Translations under genes and position numbers: made by a program
Assembly: GCA_032718475.1 (NCBI GenBank)
Contig: JAUCBJ010001674.1
Coordinates: 1-64,000 of the forward strand
Reading direction: 5' to 3'
Length of the DNA: 64,000 nt
Source: Nemertoderma westbladi
Lineage: Eukaryota; Xenacoelomorpha; Nemertodermatida; Nemertodermatidae
Notes under the pieces: model-generated
The model's database searches: none
Told to the model about the DNA's origin: nothing
What the model saw: only the letters and a program-made list of their open reading frames with translations
Shown here: positions 11,041 through 23,300 of the stretch, piece by piece
Layout: every line of letters begins with the position of its first letter
How positions within the stretch are numbered: position 1 is the first letter of the stretch

Positions 11041-12176
11041 TGACATGGAAACAACTTCAATTACCGTATTCCAGAATGTATTATTTCCATTTATGTTAAT
11101 GAGTGCTGCTTTATTATCCAGTTTGCAGTGACGGGACTAGCTACTGTATGTAAATAATTGTTAACGTGTACTGTAATCCATTATGGCGAAACGTCCAATA
11201 GAAGAAACTTTAGAGAAAATGACCAAAGAAAATGGCGACAGTGTTCAGTAAAACTGAACGGACACAGACGGTGACTAAATTTGCATCAGTCGACTATTAT
11301 AGTCAAGATGGATTAATGATTTACCACATTCGTATAGGAGATAACTTCCAATAAACTTTAATTAGATTTAGATGTATAATTAATTATGTTTACCTGTTAA
11401 TACATTTAACTTATATTCGAAATAGTACATGATTAAAATGTATAAATGAGCATCCATAAGATCCTTTCTTCATATGCCGAACGCTGATAAGTTGACATAA
11501 TGTAACAATATTACATACATCATTGCTTGCAAAGGTCACTTTTCAGCGCTAAAGACCCTTGTGCCTTATAATGTAAATCTCACTCGCTGCGCTCGCTCGG
11601 TACATAAATAAACTCGGGTCGTAACGCGCTGCAAAGTGCTACTTTGCACGCAATGATGTAAATAGTTATTATGTCCGCATTTTTGTGAATAAAAAAGTAA
11701 ATTTTTAAAATAAAAAAAGAAGTGTTATATTTTTTTCAAACTTGTTTACGACTTTGACAAAAAACGTGACTTACAACAAATAAATATTAATTGAATTTAA
11801 AAATATAAAAAAATTTCTAACTCCATCCCATTTATTAAAAATGTATTTGTTACTGTAACAATTACAAGTTCTAGAACTGAATTTAGTAAAGATTCCGCCA
11901 ATTATTTTAAAATAATTCAGATTTGCATTTATATTTGTTATGAATAACATTTCAATGTATGTCTATATCTGATCACCACTAGCTAACTTATTTTAATGGT
12001 TTAAATGTTCAAAATACCTCAGATCTCTCTTACCGTTAAAAATTACTTTCGCGAAATTTATTAAATAAATATTTAGAATTGGAAGCATATTATTCTGGCG
12101 AAATTGTTAGAGACGTGAGACTGCAAAAACAAGTATTGGTATTCTTTCGACAAATAAATTAAAGGTAACAGTCCCA
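11041..12176. other. AT-rich intergenic sequence
   Basis: No gene seen. A 23-bp near-palindrome around GCAAAGTACTACTTTGC at about 10981-11000 is echoed at about 11630-11650 with one central change, possibly marking the two ends of a short element. A CTCGCTGCGCTCGCTCGG stretch near 11582, of the sort often seen near DNA-transposon ends, lies close to the second copy. Confidence 0.3.
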
Positions 12177-13271
12177 TATAGCACTACATGTTTATGTAAT
12201 AAATCATTGTTACCATGGCAACATTGTAGAGTTCTAAAACAAAATATTATACACTTTTCTAGAACATAAATAAAATAATAAATATAATGTTCTAGAACAT
12301 GTAGCTAGTTTTTTTTCAAATTTAAACTTGCTAGTAATTAAAAAGATATTCAAAAAATTTGGGGTGCGAAATGCACAAAAGTCAAATTAAGGCAATTAAA
12401 ATACAGCTCAAGAGAAAAATATGCGACGCCCGAGCTTTTGTGTGAGAGGTGCATTAACTACTGTATGAAGATAAATTTACCGAAAAACTGACAGAATGCA
12501 TGTGGAGGCGACAGATAAGAAAAGGAAAATAAAACGGATTCCATGAGATATTAAAGGCCAACAAAAGCCAATACCTGATGGATAAATAAACTAATTAGTT
12601 ACATCGGTATCAAGGCGTAGTACAGTACTATATACGTACAAGGCCGTGCCATCGAGTTAACTGGGGGCGGTGACTGGGGGCAAAATGTTTTTTTACAACA
12701 ATTTGATATTTTGATATGGGGAGAGTTCTATAAATTTTCATTTGCTGCAATTTGGTCAGTGGATGTAATTGAAGCATCCTCGATAAGTAAGATACAACAT
12801 TTTATGGTACACGTAGCTAGTGTTTTAGGTAGGTTTAGCTAGTAATTTCGACACTGGTTCCGACATCCTACTTCCCTCTATAAATATTTTGTAGTAGCTA
12901 GTTCTTGTTACTTTTTGTATAGAAAATGTTCCAGAAGATGTTAGCTATTCATTTTTAAAAAAAATTATGTTCTAGAACAAATATTTTTTGTTCTAGAACA
13001 TTTTAAAAAATCTGGATTCTATTTAAAACGCATGGAATCGTTCTAAAACGTGTTTAAAATCAATAAAAAAATTGTGAAAAAAAAATATTGTGAAAAAATT
13101 TTATGATCAATATTAATTTAAATGTAACCAGAAATTTATTTAAAAATAATTTTTTTTAATTTACTAGCTATTTTAAAATTAAATATACTAGCTATATGTT
13201 CTAGAACATTATATTTTTTATTTTATTTATGTTCTAGAATAGAATATAATACTTTACTATTGTTCTAGAAC
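11868..13271. promoter_or_regulatory. Cluster of TTCTAGAA dyads upstream of the fibrinogen-domain gene
   Basis: Perfect TTCTAGAA dyads, mostly extended to GTTCTAGAAC, occur at 11868, 12257, 12289, 12969, 12990, 13198, 13232 and 13262. The motif TTCnnGAA is the two-unit core of a heat-shock element, so these are candidate HSF sites; three lie within 175 bp of the start codon of the next gene. A full element needs a third unit, and the motif is also a simple palindrome carried by the fold-back element, so function is inferred only. Confidence 0.35.
12209..12222. promoter_or_regulatory. X-box-like (RFX) motif, left arm
   Basis: GTTACCATGGCAAC matches the RFX X-box pattern RYYNYYATRRNRAC at all positions. 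It is the left-arm copy of the motif within the fold-back element. Confidence 0.35.
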
Positions 13272-13279
13272 TCATCAAC

Positions 13280-13293
13280 GTTGCCATAGTAAC
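13280..13293. promoter_or_regulatory. X-box-like (RFX) motif 79 bp before a start codon
   Basis: GTTGCCATAGTAAC fits RYYNYYATRRNRAC at every position and sits in the right arm of the fold-back, 79 bp upstream of the fibrinogen-domain ATG. In animals, RFX X-boxes close to the start mark many ciliary genes. Whether this one is used is not shown. Confidence 0.4.
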
Positions 13294-13371
13294 AATGATA
13301 TATGTTTTCAAAATGTAGTGCTATACGGAACTCCAGCCAATTTAAATAAAGATGGAGACAGCAAGGTGATC

Positions 13372-14424
13372 ATGGCGTCTTTGTTCAATAGAACTAGTAA
13401 ATCTTCTTCACAGAGTTCTTATGCAACGGCTGTGGAAGAAATTGAGTTGGACGAAGTTGAGCGGCCGACGCAAATACAAGAAGAAAACGTTGAGGCCAAC
13501 ATTCCGATCTCACCTCAACAGAACAATGTAGAACAATCAAACTGGCTGTGCAGAATCCTTAAAGATTGTGACAACAAAAGGAAGCTTTTAATCGCGGGAA
13601 TAGTATTACTTCTTCTCTCTATTTCAACAGCAATATTCCTATTTCTCTATTATTTTACTGCTCTGTTACTACCTGGAGCTGTCGAGACAACCACCATTAG
13701 CTCAATAAATATAACGGATGGTCTCCCACTAACAACCACTATCACTGATACCACTCAGATAACATTAGACTCCTTCCCATGTGCCGATATATTGGAGCTG
13801 GGTGAAGTCGTGGACAATGTACCCTTAAAGAAAAAGAAACTGAAATGCTATAACGCGGATGAACTTCTAATACAGGAACATAACAACTTTTATCATAGTT
13901 TCAATTTCAGTAGAGATTGGGATGAATATAAAAAAGGTTTTGGTGACCTCAGTGGGTATGGTTATTGGATTGGTTTGGAGGCGATTCATCTGATAACGAA
14001 AAGATGGAAATGTGATCTAGTTATTAACATAAATGTCCATGAAAAACTACAATCCGGAGCATTAAAGCCTCAATTTCATTCAAGACAAAATTATACTAAT
14101 GTAACGGTCGGATCAGAAGATACAAACTACACCCTTCAATACGAAACATGGGAAAGTGACCGTGATGATTTAGAGAATGGAATGGCCGGAGCGAACGGGA
14201 AACAGTTCTCGACGGAAGATAGAGATAATGATGGTTATGTAATTTCATATGCGGTATTGAGGAAAAGCGGTTGGTGGCACGCCCACCACTCTCTAACGGA
14301 CCTAAATGGACACTTTTTTGTTATTGATAATAGAGGGGATGAAAGGAGTGCAAGCCATTGGGGCAGGAGACTCACAGTTTATAGTAAAATTCGTATCAGC
14401 AACTGCGTTGATAGAAACAAGTAA
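13372..14424 (+). CDS. Type II membrane protein with fibrinogen-related domain
   Basis: A single-exon 350-residue protein. I start it at the ATG at 13372 (A at -3, G at +4), the first in-frame ATG after sequence contributed by a repeat. Residues 1-70 are polar and cytoplasmic, 71-100 form one hydrophobic helix preceded by KRK, and there is no signal peptide, so type II topology is expected. Residues 101-135 are a Thr/Ser-rich stalk. Residues 137-345 are a fibrinogen-related (FReD) domain: FPCADI, DWDEYKKGFGDLSG, YWIGLEAIHLIT, the calcium-loop type DRDND (283-287), GWW (300-302) and LNG (311-313). The second conserved disulphide is missing: the usual Cys before and after GWW are replaced (SYAV before, WWHAHH after). 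Potential N-glycosylation sites include NIT, NFS, NYT, NVT. An RGD lies at 321-323. FReD proteins usually bind sugars, acetyl groups or proteins outside the cell; the ligand here is unknown. An AATAAA follows the stop by 7 bp. Confidence 0.85.
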   Translation: MASLFNRTSKSSSQSSYATAVEEIELDEVERPTQIQEENVEANIPISPQQNNVEQSNWLCRILKDCDNKRKLLIAGIVLLLLSISTAIFLFLYYFTALLLPGAVETTTISSINITDGLPLTTTITDTTQITLDSFPCADILELGEVVDNVPLKKKKLKCYNADELLIQEHNNFYHSFNFSRDWDEYKKGFGDLSGYGYWIGLEAIHLITKRWKCDLVININVHEKLQSGALKPQFHSRQNYTNVTVGSEDTNYTLQYETWESDRDDLENGMAGANGKQFSTEDRDNDGYVISYAVLRKSGWWHAHHSLTDLNGHFFVIDNRGDERSASHWGRRLTVYSKIRISNCVDRNK

Positions 14425-15046
14425 CGTTAAAAATAAAACTGAGTTCTGCTGAAACTGAGTTGATGTATGGTTTAATTATTGATGTCTGAGTATTAAATAC
14501 AATATTATAATAATATACTACATAACTAGCAGTAACGTGGCACTATTATGGCCTCGGTGTTTTGTGTCTGTTTTGTGGCACAAAACCCTCAAATTCCTAT
14601 AATATTCCTATATAATGCTCTAGAAGATTATATATTATTTGTATTGTAAATAAATTTTTTAGGTTATCGAAGACTAATTGTAATTCTAGAACATTGTGTA
14701 TTTATTAAATATATAATAAATGGCCTGCAGCTGAAGCAAATACATGCAACATTCGAAGGCCAATGTTGCTAATTTTGCGTTTTAAAATCGCTATAACTCG
14801 GCCAATATTAATTTTTTTTAAGTAAAATTGCTCTCTGGGGTTTTTTCACATGCTCTTTCACATGAAACCAACGAACACTCGAAAAAAAATTCCGAGTCGT
14901 CTACCCCATTCTAATTAGAGTTGATGTTAATTAATCATCTAAATAGCAAAATATTGAAGGAGCAAACAGACTAGGAATATCATTCGTTTCATGTCGTTCA
15001 TACATTATCATTTTAGCTACATTATTTCTTCATCAAATACCGAATA
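14425..15046. other. 3' flank of the fibrinogen-domain gene, no gene seen
   Basis: AT-rich with AATAAA-like hexamers at about 14432 and 14650. No coding or structured repeat recognised. Confidence 0.35.
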
Positions 15047-15050
15047 TTAA

Positions 15051-16438
15051 CCCTATTACCACTGGGGTGTTTTGACCATTAGCACCACTGGGGGGGGGGG
15101 GGGGGGGGGGGGGGGATTCGGCCCACCCACTATATTTTTGTAGTCGTCTAATGAAATCCTACAAAATTTGGGCTGTTGGTGAAACAACTATAGATGAACA
15201 CTACCAAATCTTAAAAAGTTAAAATTTCATAAGCAGGGTAAACAAAATTACAAAATTTTCTAAAACTAATAGTGTGGCAGTGTTGGGTAGATTTAGTAGG
15301 TATTTCAAAACGCTGAATCGAATGTGATTATATTCCACTTCCAAAAATTGAAGTGGATGCTATTTTTCGTGCACCTAAGAAGTGGGCGTGGCACTTCAAA
15401 TTTTGAAAAATTAGATATTCAGAAAATGCCCCTAATTTTTTTATTTCAACGCATCTTTATGGGTTTTCTGGGCCGCTGAATCGATTGAAAGTAATATAGA
15501 AGCCTGAAGACTGAGTGGTTCGCCATTTTTGGTGCACCAAAATTAGGGCGTGGCACTTCAAATTTTGAAAAATACGAGATTCGGAAAATAAACCAAAATT
15601 GAAATTTTAACGAATTTATATAGGTTTTCCAGACCGCTGAATCGATTGAAAGTAATATAGAAGCCTGAAGACTTAGAAGTTAGCCATTTTTTGAAATCAA
15701 AACTTTAGTGTTTTTTCCGAATAAAGAAATTTTGAAAATTTGAAGTGCCACGCCCTAATTTTGGTGCACCGAAAATTACGTACACAAAGGATTTGAGGCT
15801 TCTATATTACTTTCAATCGATTCAGCGCTCCAGAAAACCTATAAAATTAATTTGAAATCAAAACTTTAGTGAATTTTCCGAATCTCATATTTTTCAAAAA
15901 TTGAAGTGCCACGCCCTAATTTTGGTGCACCAAAAATAGCGAACCACTAAGTCTTCAGGCTTCTATATTACTTTCAATCGATTCAGCGCTCCAGAAAACC
16001 TATAAAAATGCTTTGCAAATCAAAACTTTAGTGTATTTTCCGAATCTCGTATTTTTCAAAATACCACGCCCTAATTTTGGTGCTCCAAAAATGACGTACC
16101 ACTACACTTACATACTTGTATAGAGCATTAGAGTGATCCAAACCAATAAAAATAAATAAAAATAGCCCAAACATAAATAATTACTAAATCACGAATGACT
16201 TTGTAAAATTCGAAAATTTCAAAAAATTTGGTGCTGGAGACCAAATTTTGAGGTGGCACCCACAGCGAAAAGTAGAAATCCAATTGCAACGGCGTTTTTT
16301 GCAAAAGATGCGGCATTAAATTTGGCTAATTCTCACAAAAAATTGGGCCGGTACGTAATGTGGTTGCATAGTTACAGCAACTAAAAACTAGGAAGGGGCC
16401 GATTCGCCCCCCCCCCCCCCCCCGCAGTGGTAATAGGG
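15051..16438. mobile_element. Non-autonomous piggyBac-like element with TTAA target sites
   Basis: The 1388-bp element begins CCCTATTACCACTG (15051-15064) and ends with the exact inverse CAGTGGTAATAGGG (16425-16438). TTAA lies immediately outside both ends (15047-15050 and 16439-16442). TTAA target duplication and a CCC start are the hallmarks of piggyBac transposons. Just inside each end is a long G (left) or C (right) run. The interior has no transposase; it is a fold-back of ~160-bp repeats. GGGCGTGGCACTTCAAATTT occurs near 15384 and 15546, and its inverse near 15748, 15909 and (diverged) 16064, with the centre near 15700. It would need transposase from an autonomous relative. Confidence 0.85.
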
Positions 16439-16442
16439 TTAA

Positions 16443-17364
16443 ATGACGGTTTGGTGTCATATAAAAACGCTTTAGGTACTTTTTATATAAACCAAAACTT
16501 TAACAGGCATTTTGGTTACATTTTACTAAAGCATTTAAACGCAACTTTTTGCCGAAACGCACCTTTTTTGCAGAAAAAGGTCACAGAAGGGCTGAATCTA
16601 ACCAAAACAATAAACGTAGTATATGCACAGGTTATAAGACAGAAATAAGCGCTATAAAACACTTAATAAAGATAAATTAAAAAAAATAAAAAATCTTCAT
16701 ATATAAAATTCCAATAAAAAATCGACCGAAAAGTGAAATCCTGGTATTCTTCACATGGGCGTCTTTTTTTGCCGAAACGCGACGACCTGTCGCGTCAAAA
16801 GGGTAAAATCGATTTTGCCTTCGGCAAAATAGTTGCGTTTCGGCAAAATTATTTCTTTATTGCATGATAATACGGTGTCGTCGCGTTTCGGCAACTGTCG
16901 CGTTTCGAGAAAAAAAGTTGCATTTCGGCAAAAAAGATGCGTTTCGGCAACAGTCGCGATTCGGCAAAAAAAGTTGTGTTTTGATGAAAAGTTGCGTTTC
17001 GATAAAAAGTTGCGTTTCGGCAAAAGATATAAAGATAAATTCCGAGATGCTAGATCGGGCTTAAATTCAATAATTAAAATCGTAGTGGTTAAACTAATAT
17101 TATTTTATTTGATTGATTCATATTAGGGATTCAAATCTGGTGAGATTTAATTTTAAGGCTAGTATTTAGAACTTTCATTTCGATTTCACTTCTTTTCGAA
17201 AGTTTGTATGAGTTTCATAATTTGCAAAAATTAACCATTCGGCATCGTGCTACAAACTTAGTCACATGTCATATGCAAGAGTCCTGCACCTAATAATTTT
17301 ATGCACTATAGAGTCTGACATTCCGTCAGAAATATTTTTCTAAATTATTGTTTTTTTTTCAAAC
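16443..17364. other. Spacer with degenerate GCGTTTCGGCAAAA repeats
   Basis: Between about 16765 and 17025, variants of TTGCGTTTCGGCAAAA recur roughly ten times, partly in inverse orientation (TTTTGCCGAAACGC at about 16541 and 16768). Open frames through it are low complexity and change meaning in each frame. The remainder up to the minisatellite is AT-rich and featureless. Confidence 0.5.
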
Positions 17365-20300
17365 AAAATGTTAATGTTGATAGGCTAAATGTTAATGTTG
17401 ATAGGCTAAATGTTAATGTTGATAGGCTAAATGTTAATGTTGATAGGCTAAATGTCAATGTTGATAGGCTAAATGTTAATGTTGATAGGCTAAATGTTAA
17501 TGTTGATAGGCTAAATGTTAATGTTGATAGGCTAAATGTTAATGTTGATGTTATGTTGATAGGCTAAATGTAAATGTTGATAGGCTAAATGTTAATGTTG
17601 ATGTTATGTTGATAGGCTAAATGTAAATGTTGATAGGCTAAATGTTAATGTTGATAGGCTAAATGTTAATGTTGATGTTATGTTGATAGGCTAAATGTAA
17701 ATGTTGATAGGCTAAATGTTAATGTTGATAGGCTAAATGTTAATGTTGATGTTATGTTGATAGGCTAAATGTTAATGTTGATAGGCTAAATGTAAATGTT
17801 GATAGGCTAAGTGTTAATGTTGATAGGCTAAATGTTAATGTTGATAGGATAAATGTAAATGTTGATAGGCTAATGTTAATGTTGATAGGCTAAATGTTAA
17901 TGTTGATAGGCTAAATGTAAATGTTGATAGGCTAAATGTAAATGTTGATAGGCTAAATGTAAATGTTGATAGGCTAAATGTTAATGTTGATAGGCTAAAT
18001 GTTAATGTTGATGTTATGTTGATAGGCTAAATGTTAATGTTGATAGGCTAAATGTAAATGTTGATAGGCTAAATGTTAATGTTGATAGGCTAAATGTTAA
18101 TGTTGATAGGCTAAATGTTAATGTTGATAGGCTAAATGTTAATGTTGATAGGCTAAATGTAAATGTTGATAGGCTAAATGTAAATGTTGATAGGCTAAAT
18201 GTTAATGTTGATAGGCTAAATGTTAATGTTGATAGACTAAATGTAAATGTTGATAGGCTAAATGTTAATGTTGATAGGCTAAATGTAAATGTTGATAGGC
18301 TAAATGTTAATGTTGATAGGCTAAATGTTAATGTTGATGTTATGTTGATAGGCTAAATGTTAATGTTGATAGGCTAAATGTAAATGTTGATAGGCTAAAT
18401 GTTAATGTTGATAGGCTAAATGTAAATGTTGATAGGCTAAATGTTAATGTTGATAGGCTAAATGTTAATGTTGATAGGCTAAATGTAAATGTTGATAGGC
18501 TAAATGTTAATGTTGATAGGCTAAATGTTAATGTTGATAGGCTAAATGTTAATGTTGATAGGCTAAATGTTAATGTTGATAGGCTAAATGTTAATGTTGA
18601 TAGGCTAAATGTAAATGTTGATAGGCCAATGTTAATGTTGATAGGCTAAATGTTAATGTTGATAGGCTAAATGTAAATGTTGATAGGCTAAATGTAAATG
18701 TTGATAGGCTAAATGTTAATATTGATAGGCTAAATGTTAATGTAGATAGGCTAAATGTAAATGTTGATGTTATGTTGATAGGCTAAATGTTAATGTTGAT
18801 AGGCTAAATGTAAATGTTGATAGGCTAAATGTTAATGTTGATGTTATGTTGATAGGCTAAATGTTAATGTTGATAGGCTAAATGTTAATGTTGATAGGCT
18901 AAATGTTAATGTTGATAGGCTATATGTTAATATTGATAGGCTAAATGTAAATGTTGATAGGCTAAATGTAAATGTTGATAGGCTAAATGTTAATGTTGAT
19001 AGGCTAAATGTTAATGTTGATGTTATGTTGATAGGCTAAATGTAAATGTTGATAGGCTAAATGTTAATGTTGATAGGCTAAATGTTAATGTTGATGTTAT
19101 GTTGATAGGCTAAATGTTAATGTTGATAGGCTAAATGTAAATGTTGATAGGCTAAATGTTAATGTTGATAGGCTAAATGTTAATGTTGATAGGCTAAATG
19201 TAAATGTTGATAGGCTAATGTTAATGTTGATAGGCTAAATGTTAATGTTGATAGGCTAAATGTAAATGTTGATAGGCTAAATGTAAATGTTGATAGGCTA
19301 AATGTAAATGTTGATAGGCTAAATGTTAATGTTGATAGGCTAAATGTTAATGTTGATGTTATGTTGATAGGCTAAATGTTAATGTTGATAGGCTAAATGT
19401 AAATGTTGATAGGCTAAATGTTAATGTTGATAGGCTAAATGTTAATGTTGATAGGCTAAATGTTAATGTTGATAGGCTAAATGTTAATGTTGATAGGCTA
19501 AATGTAAATGTTGATAGGCTAAATGTAAATGTTGATAGGCTAAATGTTAATGTTGATAGGCTAAATGTTAATGTTGATAGGCTAAATGTAAATGTTGATA
19601 GGCTAAATGTTAATGTTGATAGGCTAAATGTAAATGTTGATAGGCTAAATGTTAATGTTGATAGGCTAAATGTTAATGTTGATGTTATGTTGATAGGCTA
19701 AATGTTAATGTTGATAGGCTAAATGTAAATGTTGATAGGCTAAATGTTAATGTTGATAGGCTAAATGTAAATGTTGATAGGCTAAATGTTAATGTTGATA
19801 GGCTAAATGTTAATGTTGATAGGCTAAATGTAAATGTTGATAGGCTAAATGTTAATGTTGATAGGCTAAATGTTAATGTTGATAGGCTAAATGTTAATGT
19901 TGATAGGCTAAATGTTAATGTTGATAGGCTAAATGTTAATGTTGATAGGCTAAATGTAAATGTTGATAGGCTAAATGTTAATGTTGATAGGCTAAATGTT
20001 AATGTTGATAGGCCAATGTTAATGTTGATAGGCTAAATGTTAATGTTGATAGGCTAAATGTAAATGTTGATAGGCTAAATGTTAATGTTGATAGGCTAAA
20101 TGTAAATGTTGATAGGCTAAATGTTAATGTTGATAGGCTAAATGTTAATGTTGATGTTATGATGATAGGCTAAATGTTAATGTTGATAGGCTAAATGTAA
20201 ATGTTGATAGGCTAAATGTTAATGTTGATAGGCTAAATGTAAATGTTGATAGGCTAAATGTTAATGTTGATAGGCTAAATGTTTATGTTGATAGGCTAAA

Positions 20301-23300
20301 TGTAAATGTTGATAGGCTAAATGTAAATGTTGATAGGCTAAATGTTAATGTTGATAGGCTAAATGTTAATGTTGATAGGCTAAATGTAAATGTTGATAGG
20401 CTAAATGTAAATGTTGATAGGCTAAATGTTAATATTGATAGGCTAAATGTTAATGTTGATAGGCTAAATGTAAATGTTGATGTTATGTTGATAGGCTAAA
20501 TGTTAATGTTGATAGGCTAAATGTAAATGTTGATAGGCTAAATGTTAATGTTGATGTTATGTTGATAGGCTAAATGTTAATGTTGATAGGCTAAATGTTA
20601 ATGTTGATAGGCTAAATGTTAATGTTGATAGGCTATATGTTAATATTGATAGGCTAAATGTAAATGTTGATAGGCTAAATGTAAATGTTGATAGACTAAA
20701 TGTTAATGTTGATGTTATGTTGATAGGCTAAATGTAAATGTTGATAGGCTAAATGTTAATGTTGATAGGCTAAATGTAAATGTTGATAGGCTAAATGTTA
20801 ATGTTGATAGGCTAAATGTTAATGTTGATAGGCTAAATGTTAATGTTGATAGGCTAAATGTAAATGTTGATAGGCCAATGTTAATGTTGATAGGCTAAAT
20901 GTTAATGTTGATAGGCTAAATGTAAATGTTGATAGGCTAAATGTAAATGTTGATAGGCTAAATGTTAATATTGATAGGCTAAATGTTAATGTTGATAGGC
21001 TAAATGTAAATGTTGATAGGCTAAATGTTAATGTTGATAGGCTAAATGTTAATGTTGATAGGCTAAATGTTAATGTTGATAGGCTAAATGTTAATGTTGA
21101 TAGGCTAAATGTTAATGTTGATAGGCTAAATGTAAATGTTGATAGGCTAAATGTTAATGTTGATAGGCTAAATGTTAATGTTGATAGGCTAAATGTAAAT
21201 GTTGATAGGCTAAATGTAAATGTTGATAGGCTAAATGTTAATGTTGATAGGCTAAATGTTAATGTTGATAGGCTAAATGTAAATGTTGATAGGCTAAATG
21301 TTAATGTTGATAGGCTAAATGTTAATGTTGATAGGCTAAATGTAAATGTTGATAGGCTAAATGTTAATGTTGATAGGCTAAATGTTAATGTTGATAGGCT
21401 AAATGTTAATGTTGATAGGCTAAATGTTAATGTTGATAGGCTAAATGTAAATGTTGATAGGCTCAATGTTAATGTTGATAGGCTAAATGTTAATGTTGAT
21501 AGGCTAAATGTAAATGTTGATAGGCTAAATGTAAATGTTGATAGGCTAAATGTTAATGTTGATAGGCTAAATGTTAATGTTGATAGGCTAAATGTAAATG
21601 TTGATGTTATGTTGATAGGCTAAATGTTAATGTTGATAGGCTAAATGTTAATGTTGATAGGCTAAATGTAAATGTTGATAGGCTAAATGTAAATGTTGAT
21701 AGGCTAAATGTAAATGTTGATAGGCTAAATGTTAATGTTGATGTTATGTTGATAGGCTAAATGTTAATGTTGATAGGCTAAATGTAAATGTTGATAGGCT
21801 AAATGTTAATGTTGATAGGCTAAATGTTAATGTTGATAGGCTAAATGTTAATGTTGATAGGCTAAATGTTAATGTTGATAGGCTAAATGTTAATGTTGAT
21901 AGGCTAAATGTAAATGTTGATAGGCTAAATGTTAATGTTGATAGGCTAAATGTAAATGTTGATAGGCTAAATGTAAATGTTGATAGGCTAAATGTTAATG
22001 TTGATAGGCTAAATGTAAATGTTGATAGGCTAAATGTAAATGTTGATAGGCTAAATGTTAATGTTGATGTTATGTTGATAGGCTAAATGTTAATGTTGAT
22101 AGGCTAAATGTAAATGTTGATAGGCTAAATGTTAATGTTGATAGGCTAAATGTTAATGTTGATAGGCTAAATGTTAATGTTGATAGGCTAAATGTTAATG
22201 TTGATAGGCTAAATGTTAATGTTGATAGGCTAAATGTAAATGTTGATAGGCTAAATGTTAATGTTGATAGGCTAAATGTTAATGTTGATAGGCTAAATGT
22301 AAATGTTGATAGGCTAAATGTTAATGTTGATAGGCTAAATGTAAATGTTGATAGGCTAAATGTTAATGTTGATAGGCTAAATGTTAATGTTGATGTTATG
22401 TTGATAGGCTAAATGTTAATGTTGATAGGCTAAATGTAAATGTTGATAGGCTAAATGTTAATGTTGATAGGCTAAATGTAAATGTTGATAGGCTAAATGT
22501 TAATGTTGATAGGCTAAATGTTAATGTTGATAGGCTAAATGTAAATGTTGATAGGCTAAATGTTAATGTTGATAGGCTAAATGTTAATGTTGATAGGCTA
22601 AATGTTAATGTTGATAGGCTAAATGTTAATGTTGATAGGCTAAATGTTAATGTTGATAGGCTAAATGTAAATGTTGATAGGCTCAATGTTAATGTTGATA
22701 GGCTAAATGTTAATGTTGATAGGCTAAATGTAAATGTTGATAGGCTAAATGTAAATGTTGATAGGCTAAATGTTAATGTTGATAGGCTAAATGTTAATGT
22801 TGATAGGCTAAATGTAAATGTTGATGTTATGTTGATAGGCTAAATGTTAATGTTGATAGGCTAAATGTTAATGTTGATAGGCTAAATGTAAATGTTGATA
22901 GGCTAAATGTAAATGTTGATAGGCTAAATGTAAATGTTGATAGGCTAAATGTTAATGTTGATGTTATGTTGATAGGCTAAATGTTAATGTTGATAGGCTA
23001 AATGTTAATGTTGATAGGCTAAATGTTAATGTTGATAGGCTAAATGTTAATGTTGATAGGCTAAATGTTAATGTTGATAGGCTAAATGTAAATGTTGATA
23101 GGCTAAATGTAAATGTTGATAGGCTAAATGTTAATGTTGATGTTATGTTGATAGGCTAAATGTTAATGTTGATAGGCTAAATGTTAATGTTGATAGGCTA
23201 AATGTAAATGTTGATAGGCTAAATGTTAATGTTGATAGGCTAAATGTTAATGTTGATAGGCTAAATGTTAATGTTGATAGGCTAAATGTAAATGTTGATA

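Larger units (their letters stand above)
12177..13325. mobile_element. Fold-back (long inverted repeat) element
   Basis: The outer ends are TATAGCACTACAT at 12177-12189 and its exact inverse at 13313-13325. Inside, the arms stay similar for about 130 bp on each side: an X-box-like motif, then TTCTAGAAC dyads set in AACATAAATAAAATAA-like sequence, then a CTAGCTA motif. The central ~850 bp is AT-rich and non-coding. A TA on each side is possible as target duplication but cannot be separated from the repeat. No transposase is present. The right end lies 46 bp before the ATG of the fibrinogen-domain gene, so it supplies that gene's leader and proximal promoter. Confidence 0.6.

Noticed and set aside
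13318-13371. Upstream GTG start for the fibrinogen-domain protein
   Set aside because: GTG is not a normal start in animals, the extra 18 codons overlap the fold-back element, and a well-placed ATG follows at 13372.
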